Below are positions 8,801 through 14,744 of a stretch of DNA of 25,358 nucleotides, one piece after another; the first letter of the stretch is position 1; each line of letters begins with the position of its first letter. The position numbers were made by a program, and so were the translations under genes. The notes below the pieces were generated by a model. It searched no databases, was not told the DNA's origin, and worked only from the letters and a program-made list of their open reading frames with translations. The stretch covers positions 1-25,358 of the forward strand of contig SFFY01000033.1 in assembly GCA_004556745.1 (NCBI GenBank), in the 5' to 3' direction. The stretch is from Bacteroidales bacterium (GTDB lineage Bacteria; Bacteroidota; Bacteroidia; Bacteroidales; Bacteroidaceae).

Positions 8801-9137
8801 CGTAGCCGACGAGCCCTCTGCCGGTTGGAGCATCTCGCCGGCCGCAACCCTGGGTTATTATATCATAACTTCGGGAACGGCGCAGTTCAACCAGACAAAC
8901 AATGCCACCCTTAATTGGAACGTCTACAACTGGGGCGGCGGCACGAACACCACCGACACGGGTTGCCAATACCTCTTCACTTTGGTGGAAAAGGAAGTGC
9001 AAACGCCCTCCGACATCGTCAGCGTTGCTTTCGGGCAACCTAAGCAGACGTTCGTCTACGACCTCGCCGGCCGCTGCGTGGCAAAGCCCGGCAAAGGCGT
9101 TTACATCGTGAACGGAAAGAAACAGATTTTGAAGTAA
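5832..9137 (+). CDS. Multidomain GH20 beta-N-acetylhexosaminidase with tandem lectin-like repeats and sorting tail
   Basis: The start is ATG 5832, giving 1101 residues with signal peptide MKQHFLKGVLLAAALLPLTASA. The frame is open further upstream, but that part is the palindromic element. Residues about 25-140 resemble the GH20 N-terminal domain and about 150-465 the GH20 barrel: VRGFMHDVGRSF, VNVFHWHLTE, and HIGGDEVT with the catalytic Asp294-Glu295. GH20 enzymes release terminal GlcNAc or GalNAc by substrate-assisted catalysis. A beta-sandwich-like region (about 475-690) and a helical FIVAR-like module (about 695-770, ending in SINQPK) follow. Two related domains of about 135 residues come next (778-912 and 917-1055; shared PLR-x-x-RY, YxSPNS, NNTAL-like, ITSGTA-x-FNQT, TNTTDTGC). 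The end (YDLAGRCVAKPGKGVYIVNG) resembles a type IX sorting domain. It is much longer than ordinary GH20 enzymes. Confidence 0.93.
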   Translation: MKQHFLKGVLLAAALLPLTASAGPRDLLPKPHSMEITAGQNFALGRAVSVTDAFDTPFLRTALEEMGCTITEGAAATVEVKRVAVIAGAYNHSVAYMPNETYTLTVTSNKITIEAVTQTGVIRAAQTMLQLASGTNDNGGTASLQALTITDWPAFKVRGFMHDVGRSFIPFEELKHEIDMLSRFKVNVFHWHLTEKLAWRFMVKAYPQLTAADNMTRYAGSYYTQQQCKNLEAYAAERGVTVIPEIDMPGHSDAFTKAMGFSMQSDEGVAALKNILDEVVEAFPLAPYIHIGGDEVTITYPNFLQTMADYVRGKGKKVVMWNRLVAGPPTSSLCDMTQMWATAGRVVSGLPNIDCRYNYTNHFDVYADLVGIYKSNIYYAQQGTSDVAGTISAAWNDTKTKTWTDIVKQNNIYANIIASAERAWYGGGKQYIETGGTTLPNSGEEFEEFADFERRFLFHKAHVLKNEPIPYVKQTNVRWRITDPFPNNGDKTMQFPPETTNEGEDGVLPSSFTYNGTTYGSKVATGAGIYLRHIWHSTVPSFFSNPAYGQTAYAWTYVYSPVAQTAGAQVEFYTYSRSGNETAPPAGEWDRRGSKLWVNGIEIAAPSWEQPNASIPQDHSTSGLTNENLTARPVVQIQLKQGWNKVLMRLPHAAASGTGRDKWQFTFVLTDTEGKNALDGIVYSPSKAMDSSTEQIDLLLGDIAAYIGANFSEKVGYYPLSLCQELTALADEVRATLGQSLSESERAAQAASLNTAFEALKSKVQTASINQPKATTASETHLYTFCTPLRESRYVTSQGSDQQLIGQTAASTAALWKFEERTDGTFNIVSSQEGLYISPNSSKNTALTTVAAIPGSGWTIKPADEVGYVIITSGTAEFNQTTNPNGYKIFNWGDGTNTTDTGCKYRIEEVEMPQVSNDQTYYWYTLSTPLRNGRYATGKGAGEAMVGETEATLASQWKLTARTDGSYNIVCRADDTYVSPNSANNTALRTVADEPSAGWSISPAATLGYYIITSGTAQFNQTNNATLNWNVYNWGGGTNTTDTGCQYLFTLVEKEVQTPSDIVSVAFGQPKQTFVYDLAGRCVAKPGKGVYIVNGKKQILK

Positions 9138-9170
9138 ATACCGGGGCGCATTTCTCATCGCCCTGACAAA

Positions 9171-9210
9171 ACGCGCGAGGCGGGTTGCTGTTGCAATCTG
9201 CCTCGCGCGT
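9171..9210 (+). terminator. Stem-loop terminator after the GH20 gene
   Basis: Perfect 11-bp arms ACGCGCGAGGC (9171-9181) and GCCTCGCGCGT (9200-9210) enclose an 18-base loop 34 bases after the GH20 stop. An AT-run (atatatatta) follows rather than a pure T-run. Confidence 0.6.
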
Positions 9211-9241
9211 ATATATATTATATGTGTGCATTGAATTTGAT

Positions 9242-9401
9242 AAAAACCTGTAAAAACAGCTTGTTCTGTGTGGAGCTATCGCTTGCCTTATCGGACAGTC
9301 CCCGAGCCTGTGGGCCTGTCGGCTTCCGTCTCGCGTCCTATCCGATAAGGCGGCGGTCGGTGCCCGCCCGCCCCACACAGAACAAGGGAAAAACCATGAA
9401 A
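9242..9401 (-). repeat. Covarying palindromic element, copy 3 (minus orientation)
   Basis: Outer arms CTTGTTCTGTGTGG (9260-9273) and CCACACAGAACAAG (9373-9386) are perfect, as are inner arms GCCTTATCGGA (9285-9295) and TCCGATAAGGC (9341-9351). The tip reads, on the - strand, CGAG-ACGGAAGCC-GACA-GGCCCACAGG-CTCG. Compared with copy 1, the inner arms change TCTGA/TCAGA to TCGGA/TCCGA with both sides altered together. Confidence 0.85.
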
Positions 9402-9457
9402 AACCCATTTTCAATAAGAAGCCAAATAAATGCTTATCGATTGCATCAAGGTCTCAC

Positions 9458-9622
9458 GGGTTTTTCATGGTTTTTTCCTTGCGGCGTTTGAAGCGGGCGG
9501 GCACCGACCGCAGCCGCAGGGATTAAGGACGAGCGTGAGCCGTTTAGGCTCACAAGCTCGGCGTTAAGACCGGCGGCGTGCCCTTGGGCTTCAAACAAAG
9601 CAAGATGTTTTTACTGGTTTTT
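9458..9622 (+). repeat. Covarying palindromic element, copy 4 (plus orientation)
   Basis: Outer arms 9478-9494 and 9588-9604 pair around CGTTTGAAGC / GCTTCAAACA. The tip has CGAGC (9530-9534) with GCTCG (9556-9560) and GTGAGCC (9535-9541) with GGCTCAC (9547-9553), followed by the conserved ACA overlapping the end of the arm. About 38 bases from the left arm (TTGCGGCGTTTGAAGC through CCGACCGCAGCCG) are identical to copy 2. Confidence 0.85.
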
Positions 9623-9685
9623 ATCTAAAACCAACAAAATAATTCGGACAACGCCTATATAATATGCATATTGACTATCCCCTCA

Positions 9686-10981
9686 TCAATGCTTGTGCGT
9701 CATGATGTGCAGCACGTGGCGGTCGGTCTCGTTCATCGCCTCCGCACCGATGTCGCAAAGGTTGCGAATGCTCTGGTCCACGCTGTCGTCGATAATTCCC
9801 TCCACACTTTCCACGCAGTTGCCCTGCATCGCCAGCATCGCCGAAAGCACGGCCGTGCTCACGCCCGAGGTGAGTTTGAGCGCACAACTCGGTTTCGCGC
9901 CGTCGCAAATCATGCCCGTGAGGTTCGCTATCATGTTCTTCACCGTAAAGGTTACTTGGTCGTAGTTGCCGCCCATGAGATACGTGATGCCGCAGCCTGC
10001 GCCCGTCGAGGCCACCACGCAACCGCACAGCGCGGAGAGCGAGCCGAGGTGCATCTTGATATAAATGGCGGTAAGGTGCGAAAGCATCAAGGCACGCGTG
10101 AGTTCCTCCTCCGTGTTATGGTTTTCCTCTGCAAAGACCACCACGGGGTTAGTGGCGCAAATGCCTTGGTTGCCCGAACCCGAATTTCCCATCACGGGAA
10201 TATTAGCACCCGCCATTCGCGCATCGCAGGCGGCGGAGGTGCTCGAAAGGATGTGCGAGAAAATGCTGTCGCCCATAATGCCGCGCCCCAAGGGTCGCGA
10301 AAGGGCCTTGCCGAGGCAGTGGCCGTAATTGCCTTTCAAGGAAGCCGAAGCCGCCTGCTCGTTGAGCAGCCGCGCCTCGTTGATGAAACTGATTTCGGAG
10401 AGCGGCATCGTTGTGGCATATTCCCACACCTTATGCAGCGTCAACTCCGGCGCGTCTGTGCCGGGCGCGGACGTGCCGGGCGCGCCCGAAGAAATGGCTT
10501 CCGCAAGCGGCGCTCCGTCTTTTTCGAGCCGCACGAAACGCGTGTGCTCGCAGGCAATTACCGCCGTCGCCGTGTGTCCGCCGGCCGTGCAGGTAACTTC
10601 AACATACAGTTTATCGGGAGCATCGTCTTTCAAAGAAACGCACACGCGCCCTTCGTCGATATACTGCCGCGCCTGCGCTACTGCCTCGGGCGTACAATCT
10701 TTCAGGACTTGCAATTTATACTCCGAGCGGCCAATGAGTGCGCCGAGCGCAATGGCCACGGGCAGCCCCGTCATGCCTGTGCCGGGAATGCCCACGCCCA
10801 TGGCATTTTTGAGGATATTCGCGCTGAGCCGCGCCTCAATCTTCTCGGGCGTGCAGCCCAGCAACTCCGTGGCGCGGCTCACGGCAAGCGCCACGCAACC
10901 CGGTTCGGTGCAGCCCACGGCAGGCACCACCTGCCGGCGCACCAGTGCCGTGATTTGTTGTTTCTCTTCAAAAGTCAGCAT
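9686..10981 (-). CDS. cyuA: L-cysteine desulfidase / serine dehydratase alpha-like (UPF0597)
   Basis: The 431-aa product belongs to the UPF0597 family (E. coli YhaM/CyuA, archaeal L-cysteine desulfidase). These are iron-sulfur enzymes without PLP that split L-cysteine to pyruvate, ammonia and sulfide; some relatives act on L-serine. The signature GCTEPGC is at residues 23-29, with Cys24 expected to bind the cluster. Later conserved blocks are SANILKNAMGVGIPGTGMTG, MGNSGSGNQGICATNPV (cofactor/substrate loop), and the Cys-containing GAGCGITYLMGG and MICDGAKPSCALKL. The length is normal and no residue block is missing. Its ATG overlaps the 3' end of the AraC-type gene by 14 bases, which implies translational coupling. 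A cytoplasmic cysteine-degrading role is likely; the symbol is by similarity and the substrate (Cys or Ser) is not proved. Confidence 0.85.
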   Translation of the reverse strand: MLTFEEKQQITALVRRQVVPAVGCTEPGCVALAVSRATELLGCTPEKIEARLSANILKNAMGVGIPGTGMTGLPVAIALGALIGRSEYKLQVLKDCTPEAVAQARQYIDEGRVCVSLKDDAPDKLYVEVTCTAGGHTATAVIACEHTRFVRLEKDGAPLAEAISSGAPGTSAPGTDAPELTLHKVWEYATTMPLSEISFINEARLLNEQAASASLKGNYGHCLGKALSRPLGRGIMGDSIFSHILSSTSAACDARMAGANIPVMGNSGSGNQGICATNPVVVFAEENHNTEEELTRALMLSHLTAIYIKMHLGSLSALCGCVVASTGAGCGITYLMGGNYDQVTFTVKNMIANLTGMICDGAKPSCALKLTSGVSTAVLSAMLAMQGNCVESVEGIIDDSVDQSIRNLCDIGAEAMNETDRHVLHIMTHKH

Positions 10982-11375
10982 CTTCTGATTCTTGGTTATT
11001 TTTAAGATTTCGTTTTCTATATTCTATCGGCGTACAGCCATATTTTTTCTTGAAATGCGGATAAAACGATTGGCGCGAGGCAAAGCCCACCATAAGTCCT
11101 ATCTGCTCAGCTGAAAACCGCGCATAGCGGCGCAGCCTCAGCAGCCGTTCGGCCTCGGCAAGGCGCAGGTCGGAAATGAAGGTGCAGAAATTGCCGCCTC
11201 CCTCCCTTTTGAGCACCGCCGAAAGCGTGCGCGGCCCCACGCCCAGCATGGCCGCCAGATCGCCAATGCAAAGCGTTGGACGCGACAGCACCTCTTTCAC
11301 CAGCACGCCCTTTATCTTTTCCAAAGTCAGGGGCGCACCGGGCGTAGTTTTGGTTAAGTTGAGTGTTTCATGCAT
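10968..11375 (-). CDS. Short AraC-type regulator (DNA-binding domain only)
   Basis: The 135-aa product is almost only an AraC/XylS helix-turn-helix domain. The first HTH is about residues 36-60 (CIGDLAAMLGVGPRTLSAVL) and the second about 85-120 (FSAEQIGLMVGFASRQSFYP, then FKKKYGCTPIEYRK, the family signature end). Typical AraC proteins are near 280 residues with a ligand-binding N-terminal domain; here only about 30 residues precede the HTH, so effector sensing would need another route. The stop overlaps the start of the desulfidase gene (10968-10981), so the two form an operon and the regulator probably controls it. No promoter with a good TAnnTTTG box was seen upstream; the sequence there (11376-11399) is AT-rich. 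Confidence 0.85.
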   Translation of the reverse strand: MHETLNLTKTTPGAPLTLEKIKGVLVKEVLSRPTLCIGDLAAMLGVGPRTLSAVLKREGGGNFCTFISDLRLAEAERLLRLRRYARFSAEQIGLMVGFASRQSFYPHFKKKYGCTPIEYRKRNLKNNQESEDADF

Positions 11376-11587
11376 ATATATTATATGTTGGTAGTATTAG
11401 CATTTTGCGCTAAGTGCCTGGAAGGCACTACAGAGCGTAGCGATAGTAACCGGGTACGAAGTGCCCGGATAGGCGAGGCAAGAACGATGTGCCTGGAAGG
11501 CACTACGCCACAGGACGTGTGCTTTATACATCGCCACAGGCGTACTGCCTTTCAAGGCACCCCCCTTTCTATTGCTTCTTCCGGCAT

Positions 11588-11809
11588 TTATGAGGGGCAA
11601 CGCCCCGTGACATTGCGGGTTACGCGCTTTTAACGCGTGGCATTTTTGCGCCATCGGCACAAAAATGCCGAATGTATTAATCGTGGCGTACGTTTCCCCC
11701 GGGCGTTGCCCGGGGCTAAGCGCAACAACTGGGCTTTTCATAATGTCAGCTGCACTCGGCAATTCAAGCAAGCTTAATTGCTCTCGTTTGCACGACATTT
11801 CAGCCCGCC
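11588..11809 (+). repeat. Composite palindromic repeat, copy A
   Basis: The stretch from TTATGAGGGGCAACGCCCC to CATTTCAGCCCGCC is homologous, in reverse complement, to 22213-22433. It is built from short hairpins (GGGGCAACGCCCC; GCGCTTTTAACGCG; GGCATTTTTG...CAAAAATGCC; CCCCGGGCGTTGCCCGGGG) followed by a conserved block of about 90 bases containing AATGTCAGCTGCACTCGGCA and TTGCTCTCGTTTGCAC. I recall related blocks as dispersed repeats in other Bacteroidales genomes, which I cannot check here. Confidence 0.8.
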
Positions 11810-12024
11810 ACAACCATAATTGACCATAAAGCAACTGCCGAAATCGTGCCGCTAAGTTACAATATTTTGACAACACCCGCACGCTTTTGCCTATTTACAA
11901 GTAAGAAGAAACGCATTTTGGCAGGTTACGGCAGATTTCATAGTACTTCGCCGCTGCTTTCTTATAGGACAAATCTTCCGCTTTGCGCAGACAATTTTTA
12001 TTTTATGCAAGCAATTTTTTCCTG

Positions 12025-12140
12025 TCATATAAGAAAGTTTTTGTTACAAAGTTTGTAATACATGTTACAAAGTTTCTAACGCGTATTACAAAGTTTGTAA
12101 CGGCCGTTACAAACTTTGTAACAAAAACTATCTTATAGGA
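12025..12140. repeat. Array of four 17-bp palindromes with 21-bp period inside a larger inverted repeat
   Basis: GTTACAAASTTTGTAAC-type palindromes start at 12043, 12064, 12085 and 12106, exactly 21 bases apart; spacers are 4 bases and vary. Copies 1-3 have G at the centre and copy 4 has C; single substitutions occur at the ends of copies 1 and 3 and inside copy 2. The outer 34 bases (12025-12058 and 12107-12140) are inverted copies with two mismatches, ending in TATAAGA-A/T-AGTTTTT. A 21-bp period places the sites on one face of the helix, as in operator or iteron arrays. Confidence 0.85.
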
Positions 12141-12194
12141 AAAGAAAAAATTGCAAGGAGAAAGGGAAAAATAGTTCCGAGAAAATAAAAAATT

Positions 12195-12226
12195 TCTGCG
12201 CAGACCGCATTAACGATCTGCGCAGA
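12195..12226. repeat. Two TCTGCGCAGA palindromes 22 bp apart
   Basis: Perfect 10-bp palindromes lie at 12195-12204 and 12217-12226; a partial match (TGCGCAGA) lies at 11984-11991. They may be a paired operator upstream of the TonB receptor promoter. Confidence 0.45.
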
Positions 12227-12308
12227 TAGTTGCAAGAATCTTAGGGGAAAATCGGGGGCAACCCTGCTTTATAAGCAATGTCTGCCCTGTTTTTTCGCAG
12301 AAATGCGG

Positions 12309-12316
12309 TAACTTTG
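12309..12316 (+). promoter_or_regulatory. Likely -7 element of the TonB receptor promoter
   Basis: TAACTTTG matches the Bacteroidetes -7 consensus TAnnTTTG. A clear TTTG at -33 is not visible; a T-run at 12290-12296 lies in roughly that region. Transcription from about 12323 would give a 175-nt leader containing CCTTTCC (12321-12327) pairing with GGAAAGG and a second hairpin at 12439-12459. Confidence 0.4.
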
Positions 12317-12497
12317 CGCGTCCTTTCCTTTACAGAGCGGCGGGCAACTATGCGCCTTGGCTGCAACACGGGGATGGGAAAGGGCTAAACTAATCTATTC
12401 ATAAAAATGTGCCTTTGGCGGCGGCTCGGCATAGCCCGACCAAACAAGTTTGTCGGTCTCTGCGCTCGCCTTGCACAAACGTTCTAATTTTATCTTT

Positions 12498-14630
12498 ATG
12501 TATTTCAAAACCATCAGAAAAGAGCGCAACAGCCTCACCTTTACGCAATTTTCGCGCAAGGGCTGGTCGCTTTTTGCCTGTTTGGGCCGAGAAGTGCGCA
12601 TCGGTGTGCTTAGCGCCGCCACGCTCGCCACGGCTGCTCCCTGCATCGGAGCTACGACGGTGGGCATCGACGCGCCGAGCGACTCGCTGCGCTCTGCCGC
12701 AGGGCAGGACGGCCTCGAACTGGCAGAGGCGGTAGTGTCGGGCACACGCGCTCCCCTGGCCGCCGACGTGGCGGCTCGGCAGGTGGTGACGCTGACGCGC
12801 GAAGACTTTGCTGCGGCGGCGGGCATCACCTGCATTGGCGACATCCTCAAGCTCGCAACGGGCGTGGACGTCAGGCAGCGCGGTGCCTTCGGCATGCAAA
12901 CAGACCTTAGTATCAACGGCGGAACGTTCGACCAAATCGCTATTCTTCTCAACGGCGTTCCGCTCAACAATCCCCAGACGGGGCACAACGCCTCGGATTT
13001 CCCCATTAACATTTCTGACATCGAGCGCATCGAAATTCTCGAAGGCGCAGCCTCGCGCGTGTTCGGCAGCCAAGCATTCTCGGGTGCCATCAACATCGTG
13101 ACGCGCACGGCCTCTCTCCTCTCCCACCCCGCACTTGCCGATTCCTGCAAGCGCAGGGCGTGGCAAGGCGAAGCGGTGGCGCAGGGCGGCAGTTACGGCA
13201 CGGCCATGGCCGAAGCCGCCAGCCGTTTCGCTCTGACGGGCGGGCGCGGCGGACGCTTCGTGTCCTCGCTCTCTGCCGGCTATCGGCGCAGCGACGGAGC
13301 GGTGGACAATGGCGACTTCGACGGATATAAGGCGTATTGGCAGGGAATCTACGACGACGCGCGGCTGCGCCTCGACGTGCAGACGGGTTTCACGCTCATC
13401 GGCTACGGGGCCAATACGTTCTACTCCGCTGCCTATCCCGACCAATGGGAACAGACGCGCCGCCACTTCCTTTCGGCGCGCGCCGAGAGCAAGGCGGGGC
13501 GCGTGAGACTTAGCGGACAGGTATCGTGGCTGCGCAACGTGGACCACTATCAACTGGTGCGCGACACGCCGAAGGGCGAAAATTTCCATCGCGGCGATGT
13601 CTATACGGCCTCTGTCAATGCCTGGACTAAGTGGAAACTGGGTCGCACCGCCCTCGGCGCGGAAGTGCGCGAGGAGGATATTTTCAGCACCAACCTCGGC
13701 CGTCTGCTCGACGAAGGCCAGCAGACGCACATCGCCGGCACGCCCGACGGGCATTACACCAAGCGCGACGGGCGCACCAACGTGAGCTATTATCTGGAGC
13801 ACAACGTGGTGTGGCGCGGCCTCACGGTGTCGGCGGGCGTAATGGCACAGCGCAACTCTGCGCTTACCACGGGCTTCCGCTTCTATCCCGGCGTGGACGT
13901 GAGCTATCGCCCCGGGAAAGGCTGGCGGCTCTACGCTTCGTTCAACCGCTCGCTGCGCCTGCCTTCGTTCACCGACCTTTGGTATAAAAGTCCCACGCAG
14001 GAGGGCAACGTCGGGCTGCGCCCGGAGGAATGTTCTGCCTATCGCATCGGCGCGGATTTCGGCAACTCATGGCTAAGTGTCAAGGTGAAAGGGCAATACG
14101 CACGGGGCACGGACATGATTGACTGGGTGATGCTCACGCCTACCGACGTGTACCGCTCGCGCAACTTCTCGCTCGACAATTACAGCACGGGCATCGACGC
14201 TGCCATCAACTTTGCCGCCCTGCTCGGCTCACGGCAGCCGCTCCGCCGCCTCACGCTGTCGTACGCCCGCCTGTGGCAGCACCGCCGCGATGCCGAACCG
14301 TTTTTCAAGTCGAACTATGCCATGGAGTATTTGCGCGACAAGTTCACGGCCTCGCTTTCTCACAAACTGTTCGCCGCGCTTAGCGCGCAATGGTCGCTGC
14401 GGGTGTGGCACCGCGAGGGGGCTTATCAGATTTACGAAAACCTGAAAGCCACCGACCGCCTGCAGCCCTACGGCACGCACGCCTTGCTCGACTGCAAAGT
14501 GACTTGGCAGAAGCCGCGCTACGAACTCTTTGCCGACTTGACGAACATCACGAACCACAAATATTACGACCTCGGCAACGTGCCGCAACCGGGCTTCATG
14601 GTGATGGCCGGCGCGAAGATCAAGTGGTAG
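12498..14630 (+). CDS. TonB-dependent outer-membrane receptor, BtuB-like
   Basis: The start is ATG 12498 (710 aa); the frame is open to a TTG at 12450, which is less likely. The N-terminus is a long leader: charged MYFKTIRKERNS, then FSRKGWSLFACLGREVRIGV and a hydrophobic stretch ending near APCIGA. A possible TonB box (LELAEAVVSGTR) lies at about 73-84. The plug domain runs to about residue 200, with INGGTFDQIAILLNGVPLNN, SDIERIEILEGAASRVFGS and SGAINIVTRT. The rest is a 22-strand-type barrel ending in TNITNHKYYDLGNVPQPGFM and a terminal aromatic (KIKW). The PLNNPQTGH plug motif and the size resemble BtuB-type receptors, but the substrate cannot be read. No SusD follows; the gene appears monocistronic with a strong terminator. 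Confidence 0.92.
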   Translation: MYFKTIRKERNSLTFTQFSRKGWSLFACLGREVRIGVLSAATLATAAPCIGATTVGIDAPSDSLRSAAGQDGLELAEAVVSGTRAPLAADVAARQVVTLTREDFAAAAGITCIGDILKLATGVDVRQRGAFGMQTDLSINGGTFDQIAILLNGVPLNNPQTGHNASDFPINISDIERIEILEGAASRVFGSQAFSGAINIVTRTASLLSHPALADSCKRRAWQGEAVAQGGSYGTAMAEAASRFALTGGRGGRFVSSLSAGYRRSDGAVDNGDFDGYKAYWQGIYDDARLRLDVQTGFTLIGYGANTFYSAAYPDQWEQTRRHFLSARAESKAGRVRLSGQVSWLRNVDHYQLVRDTPKGENFHRGDVYTASVNAWTKWKLGRTALGAEVREEDIFSTNLGRLLDEGQQTHIAGTPDGHYTKRDGRTNVSYYLEHNVVWRGLTVSAGVMAQRNSALTTGFRFYPGVDVSYRPGKGWRLYASFNRSLRLPSFTDLWYKSPTQEGNVGLRPEECSAYRIGADFGNSWLSVKVKGQYARGTDMIDWVMLTPTDVYRSRNFSLDNYSTGIDAAINFAALLGSRQPLRRLTLSYARLWQHRRDAEPFFKSNYAMEYLRDKFTASLSHKLFAALSAQWSLRVWHREGAYQIYENLKATDRLQPYGTHALLDCKVTWQKPRYELFADLTNITNHKYYDLGNVPQPGFMVMAGAKIKW

Positions 14631-14651
14631 CTTATGATTTTCTAAAATAAA

Positions 14652-14704
14652 ATCGCCGCTGCAAGCCTGTCCCCGTGGGTGCTTGCAGCGGCGATATGTT
14701 TTTT
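14652..14704. terminator. Bidirectional intrinsic terminator
   Basis: Perfect 15-bp arms ATCGCCGCTGCAAGC (14652-14666) and GCTTGCAGCGGCGAT (14681-14695) are followed by TTTTTT (14699-14704) on the + strand and by a T-rich run (ttttatttt) on the - strand. It ends both the TonB receptor gene and the ricT operon. Confidence 0.9.
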
Positions 14705-14744
14705 GGGGCGTATGCCCTATGTCCCAACTTGGTGGTGCCGGAAA

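Larger units (their letters stand above)
9138..9685. other. Gene-free 548-bp stretch between convergent genes
   Basis: The GH20 gene (+) and the cysteine desulfidase gene (-) face each other here. The stretch holds a GC-rich hairpin at 9171-9210 and two palindromic elements in inverted orientation (9242-9401 and 9458-9622). The open frames across it have no coding character. Confidence 0.7.
11376..12497. other. Gene-free 1.1-kb stretch rich in palindromes
   Basis: It contains, in order, GTGCCTGGAAGGCACTAC hairpin units (11416-11433 and again from 11490), the 220-bp composite repeat (11588-11809), a CTTATAGGA motif (11961), the 21-bp-period palindrome array (12043-12122), two TCTGCGCAGA palindromes, and the promoter and leader of the TonB receptor gene. 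The open frames across it (for example 11397-11882, -) follow the repeats and have no recognisable protein family. Confidence 0.65.

Noticed and set aside
9671..11005. 444-codon plus-strand frame opposite the desulfidase gene
   Set aside because: The minus-strand UPF0597 protein explains the sequence; the plus frame is its shadow.
11397..11882. 161-codon minus-strand frame across the repeats
   Set aside because: The frame follows the composite repeat and GTGCCTGGAAGGCAC hairpins; such frames are typical false genes in repeats.
12043..12122. Possible CRISPR array
   Set aside because: The 21-bp period with 4-bp spacers is far too short for repeat-spacer units, and no cas gene is near.
12317..12497. 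Cobalamin or TPP riboswitch before the TonB receptor
   Set aside because: I could not find the conserved boxes of either class in the leader.
12399..13802. 467-codon frame antisense to the TonB receptor gene
   Set aside because: It is a shadow of the receptor gene; no family features.
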